From the NCBI GenBank assembly GCA_017546455.1, contig JAFYWY010000076.1, positions 1-44,506 on the forward strand: 44,506 nucleotides of DNA. The letters are read 5' to 3'. The notes below the pieces were generated by a model, which had not been told where the DNA came from, did no database searches, and saw nothing but the letters and a program-made list of their open reading frames with translations. Of this stretch, positions 8,010 through 16,614 are shown piece by piece. Every line of letters starts with the position of its first letter. The first letter of the stretch is position 1. Position numbers and translations under genes: made by a program. This DNA is from Opitutales bacterium (GTDB lineage: Bacteria; Verrucomicrobiota; Verrucomicrobiia; Opitutales; UBA953).

Positions 8010-8170
8010 GTCGCCAAGCAAAAGCCTTCTCGCGCTTCCGTGCAACGCCATAAATGAAAGCTTTAATCTTTCCGAGCTTTGCTCCATGATTAAAGGCAAA
8101 ACCGAAACCGTGCATTAACGCGAATAAGGCAGGGATTTTTCGGCGGAGGCGTCTTTCTCGTCCTTCGTTC

Positions 8171-8190
8171 CGAAGCTTTGCGCAGCTTCG
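8171..8190. other. Short perfect hairpin upstream of lysA
   Basis: CGAAGCT (8171-8177) pairs perfectly with AGCTTCG (8184-8190) across a 6-nt loop, about 30 nt before the chosen lysA start. There is no T-run. It could be a leader structure or chance. Confidence 0.3.
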
Positions 8191-8219
8191 CGTTTCAGCC
8201 GACTTATTTCAATTTCACC

Positions 8220-9485
8220 ATGACCGATACACCCTTTATTTCTCCGGAAAAAGCGCGCGAACTCGCCAAGCGATTCGGTACGCCGCTTTATGTTTACGAC
8301 GAGAACGCTTTGCGCCGCGCCGCCGAAGCCTGTCTTGCGTTCCCGAATGCGTTCGGGCTGACCGTTCGATTCGCGATTAAGGCGTGTCCGACTGCCGCCG
8401 TGCTGAAGCTTTTTGATTCGATGGGACTGCATTTTGACGCTTCGTCGATTTACGAAGTGCGCCGTGCGATGCACGCGGGAATCGCCCCGGAAAAAATCTC
8501 GCTTTCGACGCAGGAACTGCCGCTCGAATTTTCGGATGAAATCAAGGCGGGCATTCGCTTCAACGCTTGTTCGCTCGATCAGCTTGAACGCTACGGAAGC
8601 GCCTTTCCGGGAACGCGCGTCGGCGTGCGCTTCAATCCCGGAATCGGCTCCGGAGGCACGGGCAAAACCAATGTCGGCGGCCCGGACTCCTCCTTCGGAA
8701 TCTGGTTCGAATACGCGGATGCCGTCCGCTTCATTCTGAAGAAACACGGGCTGACGCTGGAGCGCATCCATACGCATATCGGTTCCGGTAGCGACCCCGT
8801 CATTTGGCAGCGCGCGGCGCTGGCGTCGCTCGAGATGGTGAAGAAATTTCCGAGCGTCGATACGCTCGACTTCGGCGGCGGCTACAAGGTGGCTCGCGTA
8901 CACGGCGAAAAGACGACGGATCTCCGGACCTGCGGCGCACCCGTACGCGATGCTATTGCGCAGTTGGCGGAAGAAACCGGCCGCAAGCTCCATTTTGAAA
9001 TCGAACCGGGCACCTACCTCGTCGCCAATGCCGGAAGCATTCTCGCGCGCGTTCAGGACGTGACCGATACCGGAAAATTCGGACGCCACTTTATCAAACT
9101 CGATATGGGCATGACGGAGCTGTTGCGTCCGTCGCTCTACGGCGCCCAGCACCCGACGGCGATCGTGCCGAGCCTGCAACGCGCCAACACGCCGCCGCGC
9201 GGGGAAGTCGCCTACGTCATTGTCGGGCACTGCTGCGAATCCGGTGACTTGGTCTCCTGCGCGCCGGGTGAACCGGAACAGCTCGCGGGACGCTTTTTCC
9301 ACGAAGTTGAAATCGGCGATCTCTGCCTCATCGGCGGCACGGGCGCGTATTGTTCATCGATGTCCGCGAAGAACTACAACAGCTTCCCGGAAGCGGCGGA
9401 AGTACTGTTGCAAGCCGACGGTAATGCCCGCCTCATCCGCCGCCGCCAGACGCTTGAGCAGATGCTCCAAAACGAAATCGCATAA
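8220..9485 (+). CDS. lysA: Diaminopimelate decarboxylase
   Basis: LysA converts meso-diaminopimelate to lysine with pyridoxal phosphate. The 421-residue protein is a fold-III PLP decarboxylase: the Schiff-base lysine is K54 in FAIKACPTAAV, HIGSGS (from H186) and DFGGGYK bind cofactor phosphate, EIEPGTYLVANAG forms the active site, and the catalytic GHCCESGD sits near the C-terminus. The usual YAxKAN around the lysine is here FAIKAC, a divergent form, so a related decarboxylase such as NspC is a minor alternative. The frame extends to a TTG at 8178, but the ATG at 8220 matches the family start. The HAD gene begins 5 nt after the stop. Confidence 0.87.
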   Translation: MTDTPFISPEKARELAKRFGTPLYVYDENALRRAAEACLAFPNAFGLTVRFAIKACPTAAVLKLFDSMGLHFDASSIYEVRRAMHAGIAPEKISLSTQELPLEFSDEIKAGIRFNACSLDQLERYGSAFPGTRVGVRFNPGIGSGGTGKTNVGGPDSSFGIWFEYADAVRFILKKHGLTLERIHTHIGSGSDPVIWQRAALASLEMVKKFPSVDTLDFGGGYKVARVHGEKTTDLRTCGAPVRDAIAQLAEETGRKLHFEIEPGTYLVANAGSILARVQDVTDTGKFGRHFIKLDMGMTELLRPSLYGAQHPTAIVPSLQRANTPPRGEVAYVIVGHCCESGDLVSCAPGEPEQLAGRFFHEVEIGDLCLIGGTGAYCSSMSAKNYNSFPEAAEVLLQADGNARLIRRRQTLEQMLQNEIA

Positions 9486-9490
9486 ACACC

Positions 9491-10543
9491 ATGGATAATT
9501 TCGACGGGAACTTACGCACGCACCACACGCTCGCCTGCATCTGGGACTTCGACAAGACGCTGACGCCCGGCTACATGCAGACGCCGCTCTTCGAGGCGTA
9601 TGGTATCGACGAAACGAAATTCTGGATCGAGGTCAACCGCCTGCCCGAGTTGTACGCCAAGCGCGGGCTCCATGTTTCCAAGGACACCGTTTACCTGAAT
9701 CACCTGCTCAGCTATGTCAAAAACGGTCCTCTGCGGGGGCTGACGAATCAGAAGCTGCGGGAACTCGGTGCAAAGGTACCGCTGTGTCCCGGCGTCCCCG
9801 AAATTTTCGACAAGCTGCGCGATTATGCGAAGCAACTCGGCAACGAACGCAATCTCGACATCGATTTGGAGCACTACATCGTCAGCACCGGCTTGGCGGA
9901 GATGATCCGCGGGAGCGCGGTCGCGGCGCATGTGGACGGTATTTACGGATGTGAATTTATCGAGCAGCCGTTCCCGCCGCATTATTCCGAGCAGCAGATT
10001 TTGGAGCTCGAAAACGAATCGACGGAAATTTCGCAAATCGGTGTCATGGTCGATAATACGATTAAAACGCGCTTTATTTTCGAAATTAACAAGGGCTCAA
10101 ACAAAAATCCGGAAATCGACGTCAATGCCGTCGTGCGCCCGAACGATCGTCGCGTTCCGTTCGAAAATATGGTTTACATTGCCGACGGACCGAGCGATGT
10201 TCCCGTGTTCTCCGTCGTGCGCAAGGGCGGCGGATTTGCCTACGCCGTTTACTCGCAGCAATCCCGCGCCGAGCGCCGTCAGAATGATACGCTGCAGGAA
10301 ACGAAGCGCGTCAACGGCTACGGCCCGAACGATTACCGCGACACCGAATTTACTTTCGACTGGCTCTGCATGCGCCTCGAAGACATGGTCAACCGCATCC
10401 AAAAAGAGCGTGCGTACGCGTTGCAGTCGCAAGTGGCCCAGCCGCCGCGCCACCTGCATGCGGGAGCGTTGCTTTCGGGCATCGAGAAACGCCCGCAGAC
10501 CGATCCGGAACCGCCGCAACTCCAACAACCTTCTTTGCTTTAA
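9491..10543 (+). CDS. HAD-superfamily hydrolase
   Basis: This 350-residue protein has haloacid dehalogenase motifs: motif I WDFDKTLTPGYM (nucleophile and acid/base aspartates of DxDxT) and motif IV IADGPSDVPVFSVV; VSTGLAEMI supplies the motif II serine/threonine region. Most members are phosphatases. A large cap insertion lies between motifs I and II. The C-terminal 50 residues are Gln/Pro-rich and probably disordered. It starts 5 nt after lysA and ends 23 nt before ftsK, so it may share transcription with either. The substrate cannot be read from sequence. Confidence 0.85.
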   Translation: MDNFDGNLRTHHTLACIWDFDKTLTPGYMQTPLFEAYGIDETKFWIEVNRLPELYAKRGLHVSKDTVYLNHLLSYVKNGPLRGLTNQKLRELGAKVPLCPGVPEIFDKLRDYAKQLGNERNLDIDLEHYIVSTGLAEMIRGSAVAAHVDGIYGCEFIEQPFPPHYSEQQILELENESTEISQIGVMVDNTIKTRFIFEINKGSNKNPEIDVNAVVRPNDRRVPFENMVYIADGPSDVPVFSVVRKGGGFAYAVYSQQSRAERRQNDTLQETKRVNGYGPNDYRDTEFTFDWLCMRLEDMVNRIQKERAYALQSQVAQPPRHLHAGALLSGIEKRPQTDPEPPQLQQPSLL

Positions 10544-10566
10544 AACGTATTTTGATTTTGAGATAA

Positions 10567-13401
10567 ATGGCAGCCTCCAAAAAACGTTCACGCGCCGCTC
10601 GCCCGAACCGTAATTCCCGCCCGAAGAACAAAGTACAGGTCGCCGCTCCGGCTCCCCTTTCCGGCGGAGTCGGGATCGGTCGGATTTTGCTTTTCGGGCT
10701 CTTCCTGGTTTTGGCATTTTTCTCCTTTACCGCGCTGATTACCTACGTGCCCGGGCAGGAAGTCTGTTTTCCGGATTTGCTTGAGGGAACGTTTCGCGAT
10801 TCCGATATCCGGCAGCCCGCCTGTTGCGGGAAATCGGGCGCAACTTTCGCCGTTATCGCGTTTTACTTTTTCGGCGGTGCGGCTTACCTGATTCCGCTGT
10901 TTCTGGTGCTGTTGTCCGTTTACATGCTGCGTTCCCGTATGGGCCTTTCGCTCTATTGGAAATGCACGCAGATGTTTTTTCTGCTCGCTTCGGGGACATT
11001 ACTGCTCTCGCTGTTTTTCGGCGGAACGACCGAATTTGATTCCATGGTTGCCGGTGCGGGCGGCGGGCTTGGCAAGCTGCTGAGCGAAGATATTTGCGAG
11101 CCTGTCTTGGGCGTCGTCGGTTCCGCGATTCTCGGCATTTTGGTTTATCTGTTTTGCCTTTTGGCGCTTTTGGTGGCGCCGCCGCACCGCGTTTTCATTT
11201 GGTGTTGGGAAAAGCTCCGCGATGCCAACGAGGAGTGGAAACAACAGCGCCGCGCCCGCTTGGAGCAACTGCGCCGCCTGAGAGAAGCGCGTATTGCCAA
11301 TGCGCGTGAAATCGCGCGCCAGATGCAGGAAGCCGGCGGCGCGATGCCGCTGAACACGGGCGCGCGTACGGCCCGACTTGCCGAAAGGGAAGACGACGTG
11401 CCGGGCTTTGATTCCATCCCCGTCCACTCGCAGGCCGTTCCCGAATACATGGAGGCGGATCCCTTGCCGACGCTCGAACGCCCGGTCGAAGAACCCGAAG
11501 CCGTTGAAGCCCCCGCCGAAGAAACTCTCGAGGAAGTTGCGGAGGAACCCGTGCCGGACACGCCGGAGCGGAAAGAACCGACGATTGTTGCGGGCACGCT
11601 GACACCTTTTACCCGTGAGCCGCAGGCTCCGGAATCCGAGCCGAAAGCACCGGCGCCGATTCCGCCGGCAAGCGTCGAAACGATTTTGGGAGAAACTCCG
11701 GTCGCCCCCGCAACGCCTGCCGAGGCTGCTCCCGTCGTGTCGAAGCTCCGCATCATCGAACAGGAAGCCGTCGAACGCGCCGACGATTTGGATTTCTTTG
11801 ATTCCCGCGGCGAATACACGTTCCCGCCGCTGAATCTGCTCAAAGCCCCGGTCGAAGAAAAAACTTCCGAATCCAACTACGAAGAATTCAAAAATCGCGG
11901 CGAGCAGATTATTTCCGCTCTGTCCAAATTCAAGATTTCTTCGGAGCTGACGACGGTTCAAATCGGGCCGACGATCACGCGTTACGAAATCACGCCGCAG
12001 GACGATGTCCGCGTCGAAAAAATCCTCAGTCTTCAAAACAATATCGCGATGAAGCTGAAGGTGCAGAGCGCGCGTCTCGCCCTGGTTCCCGAAAACGGAA
12101 CCGTCGGTATCGAAGTGCCGAATCAGAAGCCGAAAAGCGTTTTCATCCGCGAAATTCTCGAATCGAAAGCCTGGCACGACAACCGCATGGAAATTCCGAT
12201 CGTGCTCGGGAAAGACGTTACGGGAAAACCCGTGCTCATGGACTTGGCAAAGATGCCGCACGGCCTTATTGCGGGGTCGACGGGTTCCGGGAAGTCCGTT
12301 TGTATCAACGGCATCGTTACGTCGATTTTGTATTCCGCGTCGCCGGAAGACGTGCGGCTTGTCATGGTGGACCCGAAGGTCGTCGAACTGCAGGTTTACA
12401 ACCGCGTTCCGCACATGCTGATTCCCGTGATTTCCGATGCGAAGAAGGTACCGGGTGCGATTAAGTGGCTGATTAACGAAATGGAACGCCGCTACGATCT
12501 GCTGCGCCGTGCAGGCGTCCGAAATATCGTCGGTTTCAACGCCAAGCTCATTAAGGATCGTGCGGAAGCCGCCGCCGCACGGGAACGTGCCGCCGCTCTC
12601 GAAAAGGAACTCTCCGCCGAAGAACGCGCCGCCATCACCGAAAACGAAGGCTCGCGGGAAATTTTCGTGCCGCGAGACGACGGTGTCTTGGACGAAATCG
12701 CGGCGAAGAAGAAAATGCCGTACATCGTCTGCATCGTCGACGAATTTGCAGACCTCATGCAGGTGGCTGCCGCCGAAATCGAATCCGGTATCGCCCGCCT
12801 TGCCGCGAAGGCACGTGCTGCGGGAATCCACCTGATTCTCGCGACGCAACGCCCGGACGCCAAGACCGTCACCGGACTCATCAAAGCGAACTTGCCGACC
12901 CGCATCGCTTTCAAGGTGACTTCCGCCGTGAACAGTAAGATCATCATGGACGAAACGGGCGCGGAAACGCTCATCGGCAAGGGCGACATGCTGTTCATTC
13001 CGCCGGGCACCTCCTCGCTGTGTCGCGCCCAAGGTTCGTTTATCTCCGAAGAGGAAATCGAATCCATCGTCGATTTTCTCCATGAAAACAACGGCGAACC
13101 GCAGTACGCGCAGGAAGTTCAGGACGAAATCGACCGCGCTGCCGAGGAAGCCGAGCTGGAAAAGAACGGCGGAAAGAATGCCGTCGCGGACGAATTGGAT
13201 TTGAACGACGACGAGGCACTCATGATGAAGGCCTGGGAAGTGATTCGCACGACGCAGCGCGCTTCGACGTCCAGCCTGCAGATCAAGCTGCGTATCGGCT
13301 ACGGGCGTGCGACGCGCATCATGGATATGCTCGAAGAACGCGGCTATATCGGCCCGCCGCAGAGCGGTTCAAAGACGCGCGACATCCTGCGCAACGACTG
13401 A
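10567..13401 (+). CDS. ftsK: FtsK/SpoIIIE-family DNA translocase
   Basis: This membrane-anchored hexameric ATPase pumps chromosomal DNA through the division septum. The 944-residue protein has a short basic N-terminus, about four transmembrane helices (within residues 35-220), a Pro/Glu-rich linker (about 280-410), and the motor: Walker A GSTGSGKS at 570-577, Walker B IVCIVDEFADL with D725-E726, and LILATQRPDAKTVTGLIKAN. The C-terminus is a winged-helix gamma domain (STSSLQIKLRIGYGRATRIM), the part that reads orienting DNA sequences. It carries an internal insertion rich in Ala/Glu/Arg (about 660-710). Length is normal. No terminator is obvious; repeats follow. Confidence 0.95.
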   Translation: MAASKKRSRAARPNRNSRPKNKVQVAAPAPLSGGVGIGRILLFGLFLVLAFFSFTALITYVPGQEVCFPDLLEGTFRDSDIRQPACCGKSGATFAVIAFYFFGGAAYLIPLFLVLLSVYMLRSRMGLSLYWKCTQMFFLLASGTLLLSLFFGGTTEFDSMVAGAGGGLGKLLSEDICEPVLGVVGSAILGILVYLFCLLALLVAPPHRVFIWCWEKLRDANEEWKQQRRARLEQLRRLREARIANAREIARQMQEAGGAMPLNTGARTARLAEREDDVPGFDSIPVHSQAVPEYMEADPLPTLERPVEEPEAVEAPAEETLEEVAEEPVPDTPERKEPTIVAGTLTPFTREPQAPESEPKAPAPIPPASVETILGETPVAPATPAEAAPVVSKLRIIEQEAVERADDLDFFDSRGEYTFPPLNLLKAPVEEKTSESNYEEFKNRGEQIISALSKFKISSELTTVQIGPTITRYEITPQDDVRVEKILSLQNNIAMKLKVQSARLALVPENGTVGIEVPNQKPKSVFIREILESKAWHDNRMEIPIVLGKDVTGKPVLMDLAKMPHGLIAGSTGSGKSVCINGIVTSILYSASPEDVRLVMVDPKVVELQVYNRVPHMLIPVISDAKKVPGAIKWLINEMERRYDLLRRAGVRNIVGFNAKLIKDRAEAAAARERAAALEKELSAEERAAITENEGSREIFVPRDDGVLDEIAAKKKMPYIVCIVDEFADLMQVAAAEIESGIARLAAKARAAGIHLILATQRPDAKTVTGLIKANLPTRIAFKVTSAVNSKIIMDETGAETLIGKGDMLFIPPGTSSLCRAQGSFISEEEIESIVDFLHENNGEPQYAQEVQDEIDRAAEEAELEKNGGKNAVADELDLNDDEALMMKAWEVIRTTQRASTSSLQIKLRIGYGRATRIMDMLEERGYIGPPQSGSKTRDILRND

Positions 13402-13492
13402 TGGGAAGCTTAAAGATTAGGGCTTAAAGAGCGGTGAATGGAAACCGGTGAGCAGTGAATAGTTTTATTCTCTAAAATCTGGTCTCCGGTTA
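13402..13492. repeat. Degenerate short-period repeats between ftsK and coaX
   Basis: The gap between the convergent ftsK and coaX genes contains AGCTTAAAGATTAGGGCTTAAA and GGTGAATGGAAACCGGTGAG type stretches. The same GCTTAAAG and GTGAATAG words fill gaps at 5.2, 6.8, 18.6, 26.2, 35.4 and 37.6 kb. Confidence 0.6.
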
Positions 13493-14302
13493 CTAGTCAC
13501 CGGTCGCCGCCGAAGGCCCCGTGAACGTCCGTAAAAACGCTTCCTCGAGGCCTTGGACCGTGATGAACGGCGCCCAGTGGATGCGGTCTTTCCAAGTGCG
13601 CGGGAGGAAGCCGGCGCAGCCGCCCGTCGCGAGGATCTTCGGCGCGGGAACGCCGTCTTTTTTCAGTTGCTCGAGAACGGTTTCGAGGAGGGCGTCGATC
13701 ATCCCCGCAAAGCCGACGGCGCAACCGAAGCGCATGGCGGAGAGCGTGGATTTACCGATGGCTTTGTCATCTTCCGCCAAAAGCAGATCCTGCGGCTTCA
13801 GCGCCGGAAGCAGGGCCGTTTGCTCGTGCAGGTAGCGCGTCATGACGCCGATTCCCGGCGCGATAATGCCGCCTTCGTAGCCGTTTTCGGTGAGGATGTC
13901 GAAAGTCACGGCCGTGCCCATGTCGATGATGACGGCGGGGGCACCGAAGCGAACCTGCGCGCCGATGCAGTTAGCAAGGCGATCGGGGCCGACTTCATGC
14001 GGCGTCGGATAATGGATGCCTAATCCCGGGCAATTGCCGTGGTAAACGCGGCAGACCGGAAGCGTCGAGCAGTTTTTCAGTGCCGCTTCAAGGCGTTCGG
14101 TGGCGGCGGGAACGACGCTGCAGAATGAAATGCCGTCCGGCGCGAGCTCACGCATGGCCTGCGAGGCGAGTAGGGCGGGGACGCCGTCGGCGGCGCTGGC
14201 AATGTGCGGCGTGTCCAGTTCGCCGCAGAGCAGCGAACGGCGGTTTTCCAACACGGCGTAATGCGTGTGGGTGTTTCCGATGTCGAGACAGAGAATGCGC
14301 AT
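13493..14302 (-). CDS. coaX: Type III pantothenate kinase
   Basis: CoaX phosphorylates pantothenate, the first step of coenzyme A synthesis. The 269-residue protein has the ASKHA-fold signatures of the type III enzyme: phosphate-1 loop LDIGNTHTHYAV, substrate-binding VGPDRLANCIGA, phosphate-2 loop IDMGTAVTFD and GGIIAPGIGVM. Length is typical. It is the last gene of a pdxJ-acpS-epsI-coaX run, starting 6 nt after the EpsI-like gene. Its TAG stop lies inside a CTAGTCACC repeat word that also occurs at 37.7 kb, so the last few residues may have been set by repeat insertion. Confidence 0.95.
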   Translation of the reverse strand: MRILCLDIGNTHTHYAVLENRRSLLCGELDTPHIASAADGVPALLASQAMRELAPDGISFCSVVPAATERLEAALKNCSTLPVCRVYHGNCPGLGIHYPTPHEVGPDRLANCIGAQVRFGAPAVIIDMGTAVTFDILTENGYEGGIIAPGIGVMTRYLHEQTALLPALKPQDLLLAEDDKAIGKSTLSAMRFGCAVGFAGMIDALLETVLEQLKKDGVPAPKILATGGCAGFLPRTWKDRIHWAPFITVQGLEEAFLRTFTGPSAATGD

Positions 14303-14308
14303 AGTGCT

Positions 14309-15058
14309 TTATCGGCTGAGTCCGGAATAGCCGTCCCAGGTTTGGTCGGTGAAGATGCCCAGGGGCGCGAGCAGATTCATGAAGCTGTGAAAGTCCGGAT
14401 TCGCGAGCACGTCGTTCAGGTTTTGTCCGTCGAAGGAAACGCGCATGAAAATCTGTTCGGCTCGCTGATTCAGACCGAGGCGCTTCAGGTCTTCGAGGCG
14501 CTTCGGCAGGCGAAAGAAAACGCCGGCAACGCCGTTTTCCCAACCCTGGCGGTGGTCCTTGTAGGCATGGACGTCGCCGTTGACGAGATGCCAGAACATG
14601 ACCGGGAGCTGTACGTCTTCGCGCTCGTAGAGTCCCATTTCGTAGGGGCGCAGTTCGCGGTCACCGAGTTTGACGCCGGAGACGGCGAATTCGCGGCCGA
14701 TGCGCGTCCAGCCGTTGTCGACCCAGCAGGCATCCGGATTGTGCCCGCCGGCGTCAATCGGCGAGCGTTTTCCGGGCGACCAGTAGGCGGCGTAAAACGT
14801 GATGGCCAAATTGCCTTTCACGTAGCGGCGGGAAACGCACTGGTCAAATTTCAGCAGCTTGATGACGTAGTCGATCATGCCTTGGGTGTGCCCGATGGGG
14901 ACTTCTTCGACTGTCCAGCCGGGCAGTTCCGCGGGCGCAATCTTCGCCAGTTCGCCGTGGAAGCGCGGCGCGGATTCGACGAACCATTTGGCGTAAATGA
15001 CCGTTCCCGCGACGGCGCAGATGAAGGCACCCAAAAGAATGATAAAGATTTTTTTCAT
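14309..15058 (-). CDS. EpsI-like exosortase-associated protein
   Basis: The 249-residue protein has an N-terminal membrane anchor (about residues 3-23), then an extracytoplasmic domain with the EpsI (DUF3485) pattern: LPGWTVEEVP, an AYWSPGKRSP strand, GGHNPDACWVDNGW (about 104-117, with the conserved His-x-Pro-x-x-Cys), MFWHLVNGD and a closing IFMRVSF strand. EpsI proteins accompany exosortases, which sort PEP-CTERM proteins; their exact role is unclear. The exosortase itself is not in this window. The gene is packed between acpS (4 nt gap) and coaX (6 nt gap) in a cofactor operon, an unusual place for it. The family call rests on motif pattern only. Confidence 0.7.
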   Translation of the reverse strand: MKKIFIILLGAFICAVAGTVIYAKWFVESAPRFHGELAKIAPAELPGWTVEEVPIGHTQGMIDYVIKLLKFDQCVSRRYVKGNLAITFYAAYWSPGKRSPIDAGGHNPDACWVDNGWTRIGREFAVSGVKLGDRELRPYEMGLYEREDVQLPVMFWHLVNGDVHAYKDHRQGWENGVAGVFFRLPKRLEDLKRLGLNQRAEQIFMRVSFDGQNLNDVLANPDFHSFMNLLAPLGIFTDQTWDGYSGLSR

Positions 15059-15062
15059 CGGA

Positions 15063-15500
15063 TTAGGAAAGAAGAATGACGATGGCTTCCGCGAAGTCCG
15101 CGGTGTGTGTCAGCGAAACCAGCGCGCGGTTCGCTCCGGCATTTTGGAGGGCGGCGAGCCCGTGAGGAGAAAAAACGGGGCGGGGCGCACCGTTGGCATC
15201 GGAGAGCACGGCAAAGTCCGTAAACCCGACCGTTTCGCCGATGCCCGTTCCGAGGGCTTTGGAAAAGGCTTCCTTGGCGGCCCAGCGCGCGGCGAGGCTT
15301 TCCCAGACATGGGCACCCCGTGAACGGCAGAGCTCGATTTCCTCGGGGAAAAAGACCTTGCCCAGAAACGCGTCGCCGTGGCGCGCGGCAGCATCGCGGA
15401 TGCGGGAGACGGATTCCAAGTCAATGCCGACGCCGGCGACGTGGGCTCCCGACGGGATTTCCGGCGTACGGACTCCGATTTTCTCCGAGGCGTTTCCCAT
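15063..15500 (-). CDS. acpS: Holo-[acyl-carrier-protein] synthase
   Basis: AcpS transfers 4'-phosphopantetheine from CoA to acyl carrier protein. The 145-residue protein has both family motifs: GVGIDLESVSRI near the N-terminus, binding metal through the aspartate, and ESLAARWAAKEAFSKALGTG, with the catalytic glutamate and lysine. SLTHTADFAEAIV near the C-terminus replaces the usual SxSH. About 18 extra residues precede the conserved start. It begins 6 nt after pdxJ, the same order as in many proteobacteria, and is followed by the EpsI-like gene. Confidence 0.93.
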   Translation of the reverse strand: MGNASEKIGVRTPEIPSGAHVAGVGIDLESVSRIRDAAARHGDAFLGKVFFPEEIELCRSRGAHVWESLAARWAAKEAFSKALGTGIGETVGFTDFAVLSDANGAPRPVFSPHGLAALQNAGANRALVSLTHTADFAEAIVILLS

Positions 15501-15506
15501 GGGCGT

Positions 15507-16286
15507 TTAGGGACGCGGCAGAATCGTAATCCCGTCGCGCATACGCGCTTTCATTTCGCGCACCGCTTCGCCGATGCCGAAAAGCACGGAGCGGCACAAA
15601 ATCGAGTGCCCGATATTGAGTTCGTGCAGGTGCGGAATTTCGACGACTTCCGTGATGTTGACGTAGTTGATGCCGTGGCCGGCGTTAGTCGTGATGGCGA
15701 CGTTCGCGGCGTTTTCGGCGGCCTTGCACAGGCGGCGGAATTCCCGCGAGCGGGCTGCCGTGTCGTAATAGGCATTCGCGTAAGCCCCGGTGTGCAATTC
15801 GATACAGGGAGCGCCGATGGCTGCCGCGGCGTCAATCTGCTTGGAGTCCGGGTCAATAAAGAGGCTGGTGACGATGCCCGCTTCCGTGAAGCGCGCCGTG
15901 GTTTCCCGCAGTTCTTCGATGCGGGCGGCGACATCCAAACCGCCTTCCGTCGAGACTTCTTCGCGGCGCTCGGGGACGAGGCAGACGGAGTCCGGCTTCG
16001 TCTTGAGGGCAAATTCCACCATCGCCGGCGTCGGAGCCATTTCGAGATTCATCCGCGTCTGGATCGTTTCGCGCAGGCGGAGCACGTCGCGCTCTTGAAT
16101 GTGGCGGCGGTCTTCCCGCAGGTGTACGGTGATGCCGTCGGCTCCGGCCTGTTCCGCCGCAAGGGCGACGGCTACGGGGTCGGGCTCAACCATCTTGCCG
16201 CAGCTCATGTCGTAGCCGCGATAGCGCGCCTGACGCAGGGTGGCGGCGTGGTCGATGTTGACGCCAAGGAGAATTGCTTTTTTCAT
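15507..16286 (-). CDS. pdxJ: Pyridoxine 5'-phosphate synthase
   Basis: PdxJ condenses 1-deoxyxylulose 5-phosphate with 3-amino-2-oxopropyl phosphate to give pyridoxine 5'-phosphate. Family signatures: LGVNIDHAATLRQARY at the N-terminus, DGITVHLREDRRHIQ, LEMAPT, CLVPERREEVSTEGG and VAITTNAGHGINY. The frame runs open to 16364, but the ATG at 16286 (MKKAILLGVNIDH) matches the family start. The protein is then 259 residues, the normal length. It is the first gene of the operon that continues with acpS, the EpsI-like gene and coaX. Confidence 0.95.
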   Translation of the reverse strand: MKKAILLGVNIDHAATLRQARYRGYDMSCGKMVEPDPVAVALAAEQAGADGITVHLREDRRHIQERDVLRLRETIQTRMNLEMAPTPAMVEFALKTKPDSVCLVPERREEVSTEGGLDVAARIEELRETTARFTEAGIVTSLFIDPDSKQIDAAAAIGAPCIELHTGAYANAYYDTAARSREFRRLCKAAENAANVAITTNAGHGINYVNITEVVEIPHLHELNIGHSILCRSVLFGIGEAVREMKARMRDGITILPRP

Positions 16287-16614
16287 GCGGAAGATTACAC
16301 GACAGTTTTGCCCGATGCGCAAGCGTGCACTTGGCGGATTATGCTTTGGCGAAAAACAAAGCAAGTGTCACTTGATATTTTGTGTTGCCGTGACAAGGCT
16401 GTTAGAAGTTCTCACGGAGGCACAGAGCCACGGAGCGTCGCCGGCGAGCTAATCCTCCCGCTTCCAATTTATTTCGGGGATTGTGTTTTGGAATAAAGGC
16501 GGTGAGCGTCGTTTGATGCTCCGTGTCTCTGTGAGAGATGACATTAGATTTCTCTCTGAGACGGCAGGATGGGCGGCTTGCGTTTTGGCGCGTAGTTTGT
16601 AAGAATGTGCGCCA
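16287..16614. other. Gap between divergent pdxJ and nadE, mostly family 2 repeat
   Basis: This 328-nt gap must hold the promoters for the pdxJ operon and for nadE. I see no gene. The family 2 repeat occupies 16410-16537; I could not single out promoter boxes with confidence. Confidence 0.5.
16410..16537. repeat. Dispersed inverted-repeat element, family 2 (copy 1)
   Basis: The left end TCTCACGGAGGCACAGAGCC and the right end GATGCTCCGTGTCTCTGTGA are imperfect inverted repeats of about 25-30 nt around a core containing GCCGGCGAGCTAAT and TTTTGGAATAAAGGC. Full copies recur at 29039-29176 and 38885-39026. No ORF is supported. Confidence 0.75.
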
